Source of the DNA: Hyphomicrobium sp.
GTDB taxonomy: Bacteria > Pseudomonadota > Alphaproteobacteria > Rhizobiales > Hyphomicrobiaceae
Assembly (NCBI GenBank): GCA_030148425.1
Contig: JASBTM010000008.1
Span: 434,001 to 498,000, forward strand
DNA: 64,000 bases
Direction of reading: 5' to 3'
In this document: piece by piece, positions 34,617 through 43,507 of the stretch
How the letters are laid out: every line of letters starts with the position of its first letter
Position numbering within the stretch: the first letter of the stretch is position 1
Program-made: the position numbers and the translations under genes
Notes under the pieces: generated by a model
What the model saw: the letters and a program-made list of their open reading frames with translations, nothing else
What the model was told of the DNA's origin: nothing
Database searches by the model: none

Positions 34617-36407
34617 GTGTTGCGACGAGCGTTTGCGTACGCGTCCGCATTTGCGATCATCTTGAACGTCGCCCTGACGAGCGCTGACGCTCGCGGCAGC
34701 CGTCACGCTGCGTTGATCATGGACGCCAACACCGGGGCCATTCTCCACAACGAAGACGGCGACGCGCCGCGCCATCCCGCGTCGCTCACTAAGATGATGA
34801 CGCTCTATCTGACATTCGAGACGCTGCAATCCGGCCGCCTCAAGATGTCCGACAAGCTCACGATCTCGGATGCGGCAGCGAGTGTCGCACCCTCCAAGCT
34901 CGATCTCGACCCCGGTGACCAAATCACCGTGTCAGACGCCATCCGCGTGGTCATCACCAAATCGGCAAACGACATCGCAGTTGCACTGGCCGAAAGAATT
35001 GGCGGCTCGGAAACGAATTTCGCACGGCTCATGAATGCCCGCGCCCGCGAACTGGGGATGTCCAGCACGCACTACGCCAACGCCTCCGGCCTCCCGAACG
35101 ACGAGCAGATCACCACCGCCCGTGATATGGCGACCCTGGCCCTCAGGCTTCAAGACGATTTTCCGCAATATTTTCCGCTCTTCGCGACGCGTGTCTTCGC
35201 CTACGGCAAAAAGTCGTTCCGCAATCACAATACGATGCTGAACACGCTCCAGGGCATCGACGGCATCAAGACAGGCTACACGCGCGCTTCCGGCTTCAAC
35301 CTTGTGTCCTCGTGGCACCGCGGCGACCGTCATTTGGTCGGCGTCGTCTTCGGCGGCGACACCGCCGCTGAGCGCAATGCTGAAATGCGCAGTCTGCTGA
35401 CGCGGATGGTTTCGCGAGCATCCTCGGCCAAGACCCGCAAACCCGTTCTTCTTGCGCGCCTGAGGACCGAACCGAAAATCGCCCAGCGCCCACCCAAGCA
35501 CAAACCGGCAGTAGCCGTCGCGGACGCAACCCCCGCGGCCCCGCTCGAGAGCGCCGCTCCGGCGAGCGCCCAGGTACCATCTCCAGCACCTTCGCAAGCG
35601 GAGGATGCCGCCGAGACACCGGTGCAAATCTTCAAGGTTCGTGCCGTTCCAATCGTTCCTAAAGCCGCCCGCCCCGCGCCGTCGGCCGACGAAACGACGG
35701 ACATGGAAGCCTCCGATCCACAGCCGCCGCAACGGCCGCTACCGGCGGTCCGCGATACGGGCGGAGAACGCATCGGCATTGCCGCTGCGCCGGCCGCCCC
35801 CGAGGCCACTGCGCCGCTTCGTGCCTTCGCCCCTGCAGGGTTGGCACGATCCGAGGAAGCTCCCGCCCCTCCTTCGCCCAGCGAACGCAGCCGCGAGCCC
35901 AGCGGCAGCCGAGTCGCGATGCTTGGAACGTCCGACGCGCCTTCACCTGCCATCACCGCCGCAGTCCCGCGGCCGGTCCTGGCGAAGCCACCGCGCATCA
36001 AGCACGCCGCCCACAAACCCGTAAAAACCGCCAGCGCCGACGTGCACCAGCCACCCATTATCCGTGGCACGCCCCCCTCGACACTCGGCGCTCAGGCGCG
36101 CGCTCTTGGTGCAGACCAACAGAATTTCGAACCCCGCCGCAACGCACAGCAGAGTGCAAGCAGCCGCTATGCCGTCCAGATCGGCGCTTACGGCTCGATC
36201 GACGATGCCCAGCGCGCGCTCACGAACGTCCAGGATCGGGCAGGAAGACTGCTCGCGGGAGCCTCCACGGTTACCAATCCGGCGATGAAGGATGGCCACC
36301 AGATCTACCGGGCACGCTTCACCGGCCTCGATGCAGGCCGCGCGACGTCCGCCTGCAACGCTCTGCGCCGCCAGGCGGTCGATTGCTTCGTCATGGCAGG
36401 CGACTGA
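34617..36407 (+). CDS. D-alanyl-D-alanine carboxypeptidase with C-terminal SPOR domain
   Basis: 596 residues from GTG 34617 (GAGGGA ten bases upstream). A signal peptide (residues 1-26) precedes a peptidase S11/PBP5-like domain with Ser56-Leu-Thr-Lys59, Ser116-Ala-Asn118 and Lys218-Thr-Gly220. It trims the terminal D-Ala of peptidoglycan stem peptides in the periplasm. A roughly 230-residue Pro/Ala-rich linker follows, then a SPOR domain (about 515-593) that binds denuded glycan at division sites. This differs from Escherichia coli PBP5, which is tethered by an amphipathic helix instead. It is probably directed to the septum or budding neck. Confidence 0.92.
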   Translation: MLRRAFAYASAFAIILNVALTSADARGSRHAALIMDANTGAILHNEDGDAPRHPASLTKMMTLYLTFETLQSGRLKMSDKLTISDAAASVAPSKLDLDPGDQITVSDAIRVVITKSANDIAVALAERIGGSETNFARLMNARARELGMSSTHYANASGLPNDEQITTARDMATLALRLQDDFPQYFPLFATRVFAYGKKSFRNHNTMLNTLQGIDGIKTGYTRASGFNLVSSWHRGDRHLVGVVFGGDTAAERNAEMRSLLTRMVSRASSAKTRKPVLLARLRTEPKIAQRPPKHKPAVAVADATPAAPLESAAPASAQVPSPAPSQAEDAAETPVQIFKVRAVPIVPKAARPAPSADETTDMEASDPQPPQRPLPAVRDTGGERIGIAAAPAAPEATAPLRAFAPAGLARSEEAPAPPSPSERSREPSGSRVAMLGTSDAPSPAITAAVPRPVLAKPPRIKHAAHKPVKTASADVHQPPIIRGTPPSTLGAQARALGADQQNFEPRRNAQQSASSRYAVQIGAYGSIDDAQRALTNVQDRAGRLLAGASTVTNPAMKDGHQIYRARFTGLDAGRATSACNALRRQAVDCFVMAGD

Positions 36408-36484
36408 CGGGCAGCGGCAACGCTTGCTCTGCGAAGTCGCACGGTCGTAGCATCGCGCCGCTTCAGCTTCGCAAAGGCCTCTCA

Positions 36485-36850
36485 GTGACCGCCACCACCG
36501 AATTCCCCAAGCTCGTACTCTTCCAGGGCGTCCTGCCGCCCGGCGACGTCTACAAACCCGCCGACGATCGCGTCGTCGCTGGAAATCCCGTGCAATGCGC
36601 CCAAAACCTGTTCCAGAGCCCAGATGGCCGCTTCAACTGCGGAATCTGGAGCGGCGACCCCGGTACATGGCGTGTTGTATTCACCGAGACCGAGTTCTGT
36701 CACATCCTCGAAGGCCTCCTCGTCGTCCGCGGCGACGATGGCTCGGAAGCGACGTTCCGGGCGGGCGACGCCTTCCTGACGCCTGCTGGCTTCACCGGCA
36801 CCTGGGAAATCGTCGAACCCGCGAAGAAGTTTTACGCGGTGTATGAGTAG
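36485..36850 (+). CDS. Cupin domain protein (DUF861-like)
   Basis: 121 residues from GTG 36485, with AAAGG seven bases upstream. The small beta-barrel pattern shows Trp-Ser-Gly-Asp-Pro-Gly, Glu-Phe-Cys-His-Ile-Leu-Glu-Gly and Gly-Asp-Ala-Phe-x-x-Pro-Ala-Gly-Phe-x-Gly-Thr-Trp, matching the DUF861 EutQ-like cupin group. Some metal ligands expected of enzymatic cupins appear missing, so a binding or sensory role is possible. The gene converges with putA and shares a hairpin with it. Confidence 0.83.
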   Translation: MTATTEFPKLVLFQGVLPPGDVYKPADDRVVAGNPVQCAQNLFQSPDGRFNCGIWSGDPGTWRVVFTETEFCHILEGLLVVRGDDGSEATFRAGDAFLTPAGFTGTWEIVEPAKKFYAVYE

Positions 36851-36855
36851 GTGTT

Positions 36856-36915
36856 AGGGACTTGGGAATAGGAACTGCTCAATGCTTAATCCCTATTCCC
36901 TAAAATCCAGTCCCT
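36856..36915. terminator. Inverted repeat between convergent cupin and putA genes
   Basis: Two stacked stems: AGGGACT (36856-36862) pairs with 36909-36915, and GGGAATAGG (36864-36872) pairs with 36892-36900. The intervening 19 bases form the loop. The element sits exactly between the two stops and can fold on either strand, fitting a bidirectional terminator, although no long T-run follows. Confidence 0.6.
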
Positions 36916-36917
36916 TC

Positions 36918-39900
36918 TCAGCCCTTCCCGCTCAGCAGCGTGAAATTTCCGCCCGTCGCGGTGATGTCCGTCGATCGCGTGCGCTCAGTAGCGAAGCGCG
37001 CGAGATAGTTTGGGCCACCCGCTTTCGGCCCGGTGCCGGATAGCCCCTCGCCGCCGAACGGCTGCACGCCAACGACCGCCCCGATCTGGTTGCGATTGAC
37101 GTAGAGGTTGCCGACGTGCGCGTTCTCCGCAACGTAATCGGCAACGCTCTCGATGCGGCTATGTAGCCCGAGCGTCAGCCCGAAACCCGTCGCGTTGAGC
37201 GCCGCGACGACCTTGTCGATATGGCCGCGCTCATAGCGAACCATATGCAGGATCGGGCCGAAAACTTCGTGATCGAGCCTGTCCAGCCGGTCGATTTCGT
37301 AAAGCGCGGGGGTGACGAAAGTCCCGACGCGACAGGCTTCCGGCATGGCGAGATCGATGATCTCCCGGCCCTCGCGCTGCATAAGAACCTTATGGCTTTC
37401 AAGGTTATCCTGTGCTGCTTCGTCGATCACGGGACCGATATCGGTCGCGTAGTCGAGCGGATCGCCGACATCGAGCGCTTCGATTGCGCCCGCCAGCATC
37501 GAACGGATGCGCGGCGCGTTATCGTCCTGCACGAAGAGAATCCGCGCTGCCGAGCAACGTTGTCCAGCACTATCGAACGCCGAACGCACCGCGTCGCGCA
37601 CGACTTGCTCGGGCAAGGCAGATGAATCCGCGATCATCGCGTTGATGCCGCCCGTTTCGGCGATGAACGGCACGATGGCCGAGCGCCGGTCCGCGAGCGC
37701 GCGCTGAATGGCCCAGGCCGTATCGTTGGATCCGGTAAAGGCGATGCCTTGGACGCGCGCGTCCCTGACGAGCGCTTCGCCAAGCTTGCCGCCGCCAGTC
37801 ACGAAGTGTAGCGCCTCACGCGGCACGCCCGCTTCATGTAGCAGCTTGATTGCCAGAAAACCCGAGATCGGGGCCTGCTCAGCTGGCTTTGCGACCACGG
37901 CGTTCCCCGCCGCCAATGCCGCCGCGACTTGGCCCGTGAAAATCGCAATCGGGAAATTCCACGGCGCGATGCAGCCGAAAACGCCCCGACCGCGCAGTGT
38001 GATCGTATTTTCTTCGCCTGTCGGTCCCCTGAGAACAACCGAATCGGTAAACAGGCGGCGCGCCTCGGTCGCATAGTAGCGCAGATAATCGACCGCCTCG
38101 CGGACTTCCGATTGCGCTGCCTCGATGGTCTTTCCTGACTCGCGGATGAGCGCCGCCATCAATACCGCCCGATCCCGCTCGAACAGATCCGCGGCGGTCT
38201 CCAGAATGCGCGCCCGCTCCGTCGCCTCGGTCTTTTCCCAGGCTCGCGCGGCGGCCTTGGCGGATGCAATCGCATCTTCGAGATGCTGCGGCGTCGCAAG
38301 GCGCACCGTGCCGATCCGGTCGCGATGATCGTGCGGCGACAATGAAATAGCCGCGGAATCGCCGCCCGCCGTCACGACGCCATTGACGATGGGCCCCGCC
38401 GCGAACGGCGTCTTCAAGACCTTGGCGACATCGTTGAAAAGCGCGTCGCGGACTGTCGTTTCGGTGAGCGCCAGCCCCGCACTGTTCTTGCGCTCGGGCA
38501 AGAAGATATCGCGCGGGCGAACAAGAAGCTTCGGCTTCTCGCCTGAGCTGAACTCGCGGTCGGCAATCTCGACTGGATCGGCAATGATCTCCGAAATAGG
38601 CGTTTCATCGTCGCCGAGCCGGTTGACGAACGACGTGTTCGCACCGTTTTCAAGCAGGCGTCGCACGAGATAGCCGAGCAGATCTTCGTGGCCACCGACC
38701 GGCGCGTAGATCCGGCAGGCGCGGCCGAACTTGCCGTCTCCGACCACCTGCTCGTAAAGACCCTCGCCCATGCCGTGCAGACGCTGATACTCGAATTCCA
38801 CCGCGCCGCCTGCGACCGATGCCGCCGCAATGGTGTGCGCGTTATGCGTTGCAAACTGCGGATAGAACGCGACCGGATCAGAGATCAGGAGCCGCATCGC
38901 CGCAAGGTAGGACACATCGGTGTGAAGCTTGCGCGAGAACACCGGATAATCTTCGAGCCCACGCTCCTGCGCCCATTTGATTTCGCTGTCCCAATAGGCA
39001 CCCTTCACCAGGCGAACGGGAATGCGCTTCCCCGTCTTTTCGCTAAGGCGGCGCAGCCAGCGAAGCATCGGAATTGCGCGCTTGCCATAGGCTTGCACGG
39101 CAATCCCGAAGCCGTTCCAGCCCTCGAGCTGCGGACTGATGAACGTCTCGCCGAACAAATCCGCCATCAGATCGAGGCGATCCTGTTCCTCCGCGTCGAC
39201 CGTGAGGCCCAGGCCCTTGGCCCGCGCAGCGCGCGCAAGTGTCAGCAGCCTGGGGCCGAGTTCCGCCCGCAAACGCTTTTCCTTGCCCGGTTCGAAACGC
39301 GGATGCAGCGCCGAAAGCTTCACCGAAATCGAGGGCCGCGTGAAAATCGCGTCCGAGTGCTGCGTCGTGAACGGCGGCGCCTCGGTGCCAACCGTATCGA
39401 TCGCCGCCATGTAGCGTTGGAAGTAGCGCTCGGCGTCCTGCTCGGAACGCGCCGTCTCGCCCAGCATGTCGTAAGAAAAGCGATAGCCCTTCTCTTCGTA
39501 AGACCGCGCCCGCTCAAGCGCGCTTTCTATGGTCGAGCCTAAAACGAACTGCTCGCCGAGAAGCTTGACGGCATGGCGAACCGCGAGCCGGATCGTGCCC
39601 TCGCCCGAGCGCGCGACGAGCCGCTTCATGGCCTGGAAAGGGTTGGCGCCCTTGGCTTCCTTCAGGCGCATGATGCGGCCGGTGAGCATCAAGCCCCAAG
39701 TCGAAGCATTCACGAAAAGACTGTCGGAATGTCCGCGATGCTTCTCCCAGGCGCCCCCGGAGATCTTGTCGGCGATGAAGGCGTTCGCGGTTTCGGCGTC
39801 GGGAATGCGCAAAAGCGCCTCCGCGACGCACATCAGAATGACGCCTTCGTCCGTCGCTAGCCCGTATTCGTGCATGAAGGCGTCGATGCCCGCATGGCTC

Positions 39901-40100
39901 GTTTTATCGGCGCGGGCTGTATGAACGAGGCGGCGCGCGATATCCGCTATGCGGCGGCGCTCGTCCTCTGTGAAAAACGCCCGCTCGATCAGCGCTCCGA
40001 CGAGACGCTGCTCGTCCATGAGATACTGGCTGGCGAACTCGTCCCGGAACGGGAGACCCCGCTGTGTCACGCTATCCTCACGCCGCAATGTCGCGACCAT
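36918..40100 (-). CDS. putA: Bifunctional proline dehydrogenase / delta-1-pyrroline-5-carboxylate dehydrogenase
   Basis: 1060 residues. An N-terminal helical arm leads into the FAD-dependent proline dehydrogenase barrel (about 150-470), which ends in the tripartite set near Val-Lys-Gly-Ala-Tyr-Trp-Asp. The aldehyde dehydrogenase half follows (about 520-1000), with the NAD-binding Phe-Thr-Gly-Ser and catalytic Cys near residue 847 in Gly-Gln-Arg-Cys-Ser. It oxidises proline to glutamate at the membrane, channelling the intermediate. The ribbon-helix-helix repressor domain of enteric PutA is absent, so it is not an autorepressor. It diverges from panC across 168 bases. Confidence 0.96.
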   Translation of the reverse strand: MVATLRREDSVTQRGLPFRDEFASQYLMDEQRLVGALIERAFFTEDERRRIADIARRLVHTARADKTSHAGIDAFMHEYGLATDEGVILMCVAEALLRIPDAETANAFIADKISGGAWEKHRGHSDSLFVNASTWGLMLTGRIMRLKEAKGANPFQAMKRLVARSGEGTIRLAVRHAVKLLGEQFVLGSTIESALERARSYEEKGYRFSYDMLGETARSEQDAERYFQRYMAAIDTVGTEAPPFTTQHSDAIFTRPSISVKLSALHPRFEPGKEKRLRAELGPRLLTLARAARAKGLGLTVDAEEQDRLDLMADLFGETFISPQLEGWNGFGIAVQAYGKRAIPMLRWLRRLSEKTGKRIPVRLVKGAYWDSEIKWAQERGLEDYPVFSRKLHTDVSYLAAMRLLISDPVAFYPQFATHNAHTIAAASVAGGAVEFEYQRLHGMGEGLYEQVVGDGKFGRACRIYAPVGGHEDLLGYLVRRLLENGANTSFVNRLGDDETPISEIIADPVEIADREFSSGEKPKLLVRPRDIFLPERKNSAGLALTETTVRDALFNDVAKVLKTPFAAGPIVNGVVTAGGDSAAISLSPHDHRDRIGTVRLATPQHLEDAIASAKAAARAWEKTEATERARILETAADLFERDRAVLMAALIRESGKTIEAAQSEVREAVDYLRYYATEARRLFTDSVVLRGPTGEENTITLRGRGVFGCIAPWNFPIAIFTGQVAAALAAGNAVVAKPAEQAPISGFLAIKLLHEAGVPREALHFVTGGGKLGEALVRDARVQGIAFTGSNDTAWAIQRALADRRSAIVPFIAETGGINAMIADSSALPEQVVRDAVRSAFDSAGQRCSAARILFVQDDNAPRIRSMLAGAIEALDVGDPLDYATDIGPVIDEAAQDNLESHKVLMQREGREIIDLAMPEACRVGTFVTPALYEIDRLDRLDHEVFGPILHMVRYERGHIDKVVAALNATGFGLTLGLHSRIESVADYVAENAHVGNLYVNRNQIGAVVGVQPFGGEGLSGTGPKAGGPNYLARFATERTRSTDITATGGNFTLLSGKG

Positions 40101-40268
40101 GCCGTTCCCGCTGATATGGGCGTTCGATGCGATTCGCCCGTTAACGGATATTAGCAGATCGCCCGATTACCGCCTCCCCCTCTGCGGACGGGCCGCCCCC
40201 TTGCCACCGTGCCGGTTCGCCCTTAATCCCGGCACCACCTGCCTGATGATAACGCCGAGGCTCCCGCA

Positions 40269-41120
40269 TTGTCCGACACCGTCAAGATCGTGCGCACCGT
40301 TCATGACCTTCGAAAAGTCACCGCGAAATGGCGGCACCGCGGCCATTCCATCGGCCTAGTGCCCACGATGGGCGCTCTTCACGCCGGGCATGTCTCGCTC
40401 GTAAGACTCGCAAAAAAGAAGGCTGACAGGGCCGTCGTATCAATTTTCGTCAACCCGACCCAGTTCGCCGCCAACGAAGACCTGTCCCGCTATCCGCGCG
40501 ACGAGGCGGGCGACCTGAAAAAGCTCGACGATGCCGACGCTGATCTCGTCTGGGCGCCGACCGTCGAAGAGATGTATCCGGACGGCTTTTCGACCGGCGT
40601 TCGTGCCGGAAGCGCCGCCAAGGAGCTCGAAGGCACGTTCCGGCCGCAGCATTTCGACGGCGTCGCGACGGTCTGCGCCAAGCTTTTCAACCAAGTGACG
40701 CCCAACGTCGCCATTTTCGGCGAAAAGGATTTCCAGCAGCTCGCGGTCCTTCTCCAGATGGTCCGCGACCTCAACATGCCGCTGAAATTGATCGGCGCAC
40801 CGACAAAGCGCGATACCGACGGGCTGGCGCTTTCCTCCCGCAATGCTTATCTGAGCGCCACCGAACGCAAGATTGCGCCATCATTGTTTTCGATCATCTC
40901 GGCACTGGCCGGGGATATCGCCGAAGGCGCCGACGTTGCGGCGGGCGTTACCAACGCCAAGCGCAAGCTGACGGCGGCTGGCTTCGAGAAAATCGATTAC
41001 ATTGAAGTCCGTGACTCTGAAACACTCGGGTCCGCATCAACCGCAAGTGGCCGTCCCCTGAGAGTGCTCGCCGCCTGCTGGCTCGGAAAAACCCGGCTGA
41101 TCGATAACGTCGCAGTCTGA
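40269..41120 (+). CDS. panC: Pantothenate synthetase
   Basis: 283 residues from TTG 40269. It ligates pantoate to beta-alanine using ATP. The adenylating HIGH-like motif Met-Gly-Ala-Leu-His-Ala-Gly-His is at about residues 36-43, followed by Val-Asn-Pro-Thr-Gln-Phe, Gly-Glu-Lys-Asp, and Arg-Asp-Thr-Asp-Gly-Leu-Ala-Leu-Ser-Ser-Arg-Asn. No panB is adjacent. A gap of about 170 bases precedes parE, without visible genes. Confidence 0.96.
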   Translation: MSDTVKIVRTVHDLRKVTAKWRHRGHSIGLVPTMGALHAGHVSLVRLAKKKADRAVVSIFVNPTQFAANEDLSRYPRDEAGDLKKLDDADADLVWAPTVEEMYPDGFSTGVRAGSAAKELEGTFRPQHFDGVATVCAKLFNQVTPNVAIFGEKDFQQLAVLLQMVRDLNMPLKLIGAPTKRDTDGLALSSRNAYLSATERKIAPSLFSIISALAGDIAEGADVAAGVTNAKRKLTAAGFEKIDYIEVRDSETLGSASTASGRPLRVLAACWLGKTRLIDNVAV

Positions 41121-41291
41121 ACAACTCCGCGAGTTGCCGAGCCGCCACAAGCCCGAAACGCCATGGTAGCTCCTGGCCGCGTCGGGCTATAAGGAGGCTC
41201 TTCAAGATTCGCATCAGCGGCTTGAGTTGTAGGCGTCCCGCCGCTTCGTTTCGAACGCGTGGTCACGCCACAGCACGACCGAGGGCCGCCG

Positions 41292-43298
41292 ATGAGCCGA
41301 TCTCAAACTGATCTTTTTCCGGAATTCGAAAACGAAATGACTGAGAAATCGTCGCGTGCCCGCAAGCCTGTCGAAAGCGCCTACAGCGAACAGGATATCG
41401 AGGTCCTCGAAGGCCTGGAACCCGTGCGCCGCCGCCCCGGCATGTACATCGGCGGCACGGACGAAAAGGCGATGCACCACCTCTTCGCCGAGGTCATCGA
41501 CAACTCCATGGACGAGGCCGTCGCCGGTCACGCCACCTGGATCGAGGTTGAGTTTTCGGCCGACGGCTTCCTGAGCGTTACCGACAACGGCCGCGGCATT
41601 CCAGTCGGCCCGCATCCGAAATACAAGAATAAGAGCGCGCTCGAAGTCGTGATGACCGTGCTGCACGCGGGCGGCAAATTCGATTCCAAGGCCTACAACA
41701 CCTCGGGCGGCCTGCACGGCGTCGGCGTCTCAGTCGTCAACGCGCTTTCCGAAACGCTTGAAATTCAGGTCGCGCGCGACCAGCAGCTCTATCGCATGGT
41801 GTTCTCGCGCGGCGAGCCGCAGACGAAGCTCGAAAAGCTCGGCTCCATCATGAACCGGCGCGGCACGAAAGTGCGCTTCAAGCCGGACGAGAAGATCTTC
41901 GGCAAGGGCGCCGCATTCAAACCTGCACGCCTGATGAAAATGGCGCGGTCGAAAGCTTACTTGTTCGGCGGAGTCGAGATCCGCTGGAAATGTGCGCCCG
42001 AGCTGATCAAGGACGATACGCCTGCCGAAGCGACATTCCATTTCCCTGGCGGCCTCAGCGATTATCTGACGTCGTCCATCGAGGACCGGACACGCGTCAC
42101 GAAGGACATTTTCGCCGGTCGCGTCGAAAAGGACGCCGGCCACGGCTCGGTCGAATGGGCGGTTGCCTGGATCTCCGACGAAGACGGTTTCTCGTCGTCC
42201 TACTGCAACACCATTCCAACCCCCGAGGGCGGTACACACGAGAACGGCCTGCGCCAAGCGCTCTATAAGGGCCTGCGCGCATACGGCGAATTGGTCGGCG
42301 CGAAGAAGGCGCAGCAAATCACCTCGGAAGACGTGATGAGCACGGCTGCGTCTATGTTGTCCGTCTTTGTGCGCGAGCCGGAATTCCAGGGCCAGACGAA
42401 AGACAAGCTCGCGACGGCCGAGGCAACGAAGATCGTCGAAACCGCCGTGCGCGATGCGTTCGATCACTGGCTGGCGGATTCCCCTCAGCAGGCGACGAAG
42501 CTGCTCGAATGGACGATCGACCAAGCGGAAGAGCGTTTGAAGCGTCGCCGCGAAAAGGAAGTCGGCCGCCAGTCTGCAACACGCAAGTTGCGCCTTCCCG
42601 GCAAACTTGCGGACTGTTCGATCCAGCAGGCGGCAGGCACGGAAATTTTCATCGTCGAGGGCGACTCGGCCGGTGGCAGCGCCAAGAGCGCGCGCGATCG
42701 CGAAACTCAGGCTGTGCTGCCGTTGCGCGGTAAGATCTTGAACGTCGCCAACGCTTCGTCCGCGAAGCTCTCGCAGAACCAGCTTCTCGCGGACTTGATC
42801 CAGGCGCTCGGTGTCGGCACCGTCGCCAAATATCGCGACGAGGATCTGCGTTACGAGCGCGTCATCATCATGACCGATGCCGACGTCGACGGCGCGCACA
42901 TCGCCTCGCTGCTGATCACGTTTTTCTACCAGGAGATGCCGGAACTCATCGAGAACGGTCACCTCTTCTTGGCGGTGCCGCCACTCTATAAGATCTCCGA
43001 CAAGAGTGACGTCGCCTATGCGCGCACCGAAGCCCACCGCGACGAGCTTCTCGCGACGCACTTCAAGAACAAGAAGCCCAAGGTCACGCGCTTCAAAGGC
43101 TTGGGTGAAATGGACTTCAAGGACCTGAAAGAAACGACGATGGATAAGAAGCGCCGCACGTTGCTGCGCGTCGCTATCCCCGAAGGCACGCGCGAGGGCC
43201 TGTCCGAGGTCGTGAACGCGCTCATGGGCTCAAAGCCCGAGGCGCGCTTCCGCTTCATCCAAGAGAATGCCGCCTTCGCCAAAGATCTGGATATCTGA
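41292..43298 (+). CDS. parE: DNA topoisomerase IV subunit B
   Basis: 668 residues from ATG 41292 (GAGGG upstream). The GHKL ATPase domain shows Val-Ile-Asp-Asn-Ser-Met-Asp-Glu, Asp-Asn-Gly-Arg-Gly-Ile-Pro and Gly-Leu-His-Gly-Val-Gly. The transducer follows, then a TOPRIM domain with Glu-Gly-Asp-Ser-Ala-Gly-Gly near residue 455 and Asp-Ala-Asp-Val-Asp-Gly-Ala-His. It lacks the extra GyrB insertion, supporting ParE over GyrB. It partners ParC (not present here) to decatenate daughter chromosomes. Confidence 0.94.
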   Translation: MSRSQTDLFPEFENEMTEKSSRARKPVESAYSEQDIEVLEGLEPVRRRPGMYIGGTDEKAMHHLFAEVIDNSMDEAVAGHATWIEVEFSADGFLSVTDNGRGIPVGPHPKYKNKSALEVVMTVLHAGGKFDSKAYNTSGGLHGVGVSVVNALSETLEIQVARDQQLYRMVFSRGEPQTKLEKLGSIMNRRGTKVRFKPDEKIFGKGAAFKPARLMKMARSKAYLFGGVEIRWKCAPELIKDDTPAEATFHFPGGLSDYLTSSIEDRTRVTKDIFAGRVEKDAGHGSVEWAVAWISDEDGFSSSYCNTIPTPEGGTHENGLRQALYKGLRAYGELVGAKKAQQITSEDVMSTAASMLSVFVREPEFQGQTKDKLATAEATKIVETAVRDAFDHWLADSPQQATKLLEWTIDQAEERLKRRREKEVGRQSATRKLRLPGKLADCSIQQAAGTEIFIVEGDSAGGSAKSARDRETQAVLPLRGKILNVANASSAKLSQNQLLADLIQALGVGTVAKYRDEDLRYERVIIMTDADVDGAHIASLLITFFYQEMPELIENGHLFLAVPPLYKISDKSDVAYARTEAHRDELLATHFKNKKPKVTRFKGLGEMDFKDLKETTMDKKRRTLLRVAIPEGTREGLSEVVNALMGSKPEARFRFIQENAAFAKDLDI

Positions 43299-43343
43299 TC
43301 CAACTCTCCCCTTTCATGGGGAGTTCAATATGAGCGACACCTT

Positions 43344-43453
43344 CCTTCTCCCTGAGGGAGAAGGTGGTCGAAGGCCGAATGATGGGTCTTTGGTCACAGA
43401 GGGCTCAAGTCCCTCACCTGCCCTTCGGGCATCCTCTCCCGCCCCGGGAGAGG
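43344..43453. repeat. Dispersed repeat element after parE
   Basis: Two hairpins flank the element: CCTTCTCCCT (43344-43353) pairs with AGGGAGAAGG (43355-43364), and CCTCTCCC (43433-43440) pairs with GGGAGAGG (43446-43453). Between them is the ggtcgaaggccgaatgatggg module also seen near 29446. Another small hairpin (CTCCCC/GGGGAG) lies at about 43305-43323. Together they probably end transcription of the convergent parE and desaturase genes. Confidence 0.65.
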
Positions 43454-43507
43454 AAATCCAGCTCGTCTCGCGCAAGGTTTTCAAAAAAGATGTGGCGCGG
43501 GATCGCC

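Noticed and set aside
41730-43061. 443-codon open frame on the minus strand opposite parE
   Set aside because: Antisense shadow; composition is typical of the reverse frame of a GC-rich gene.
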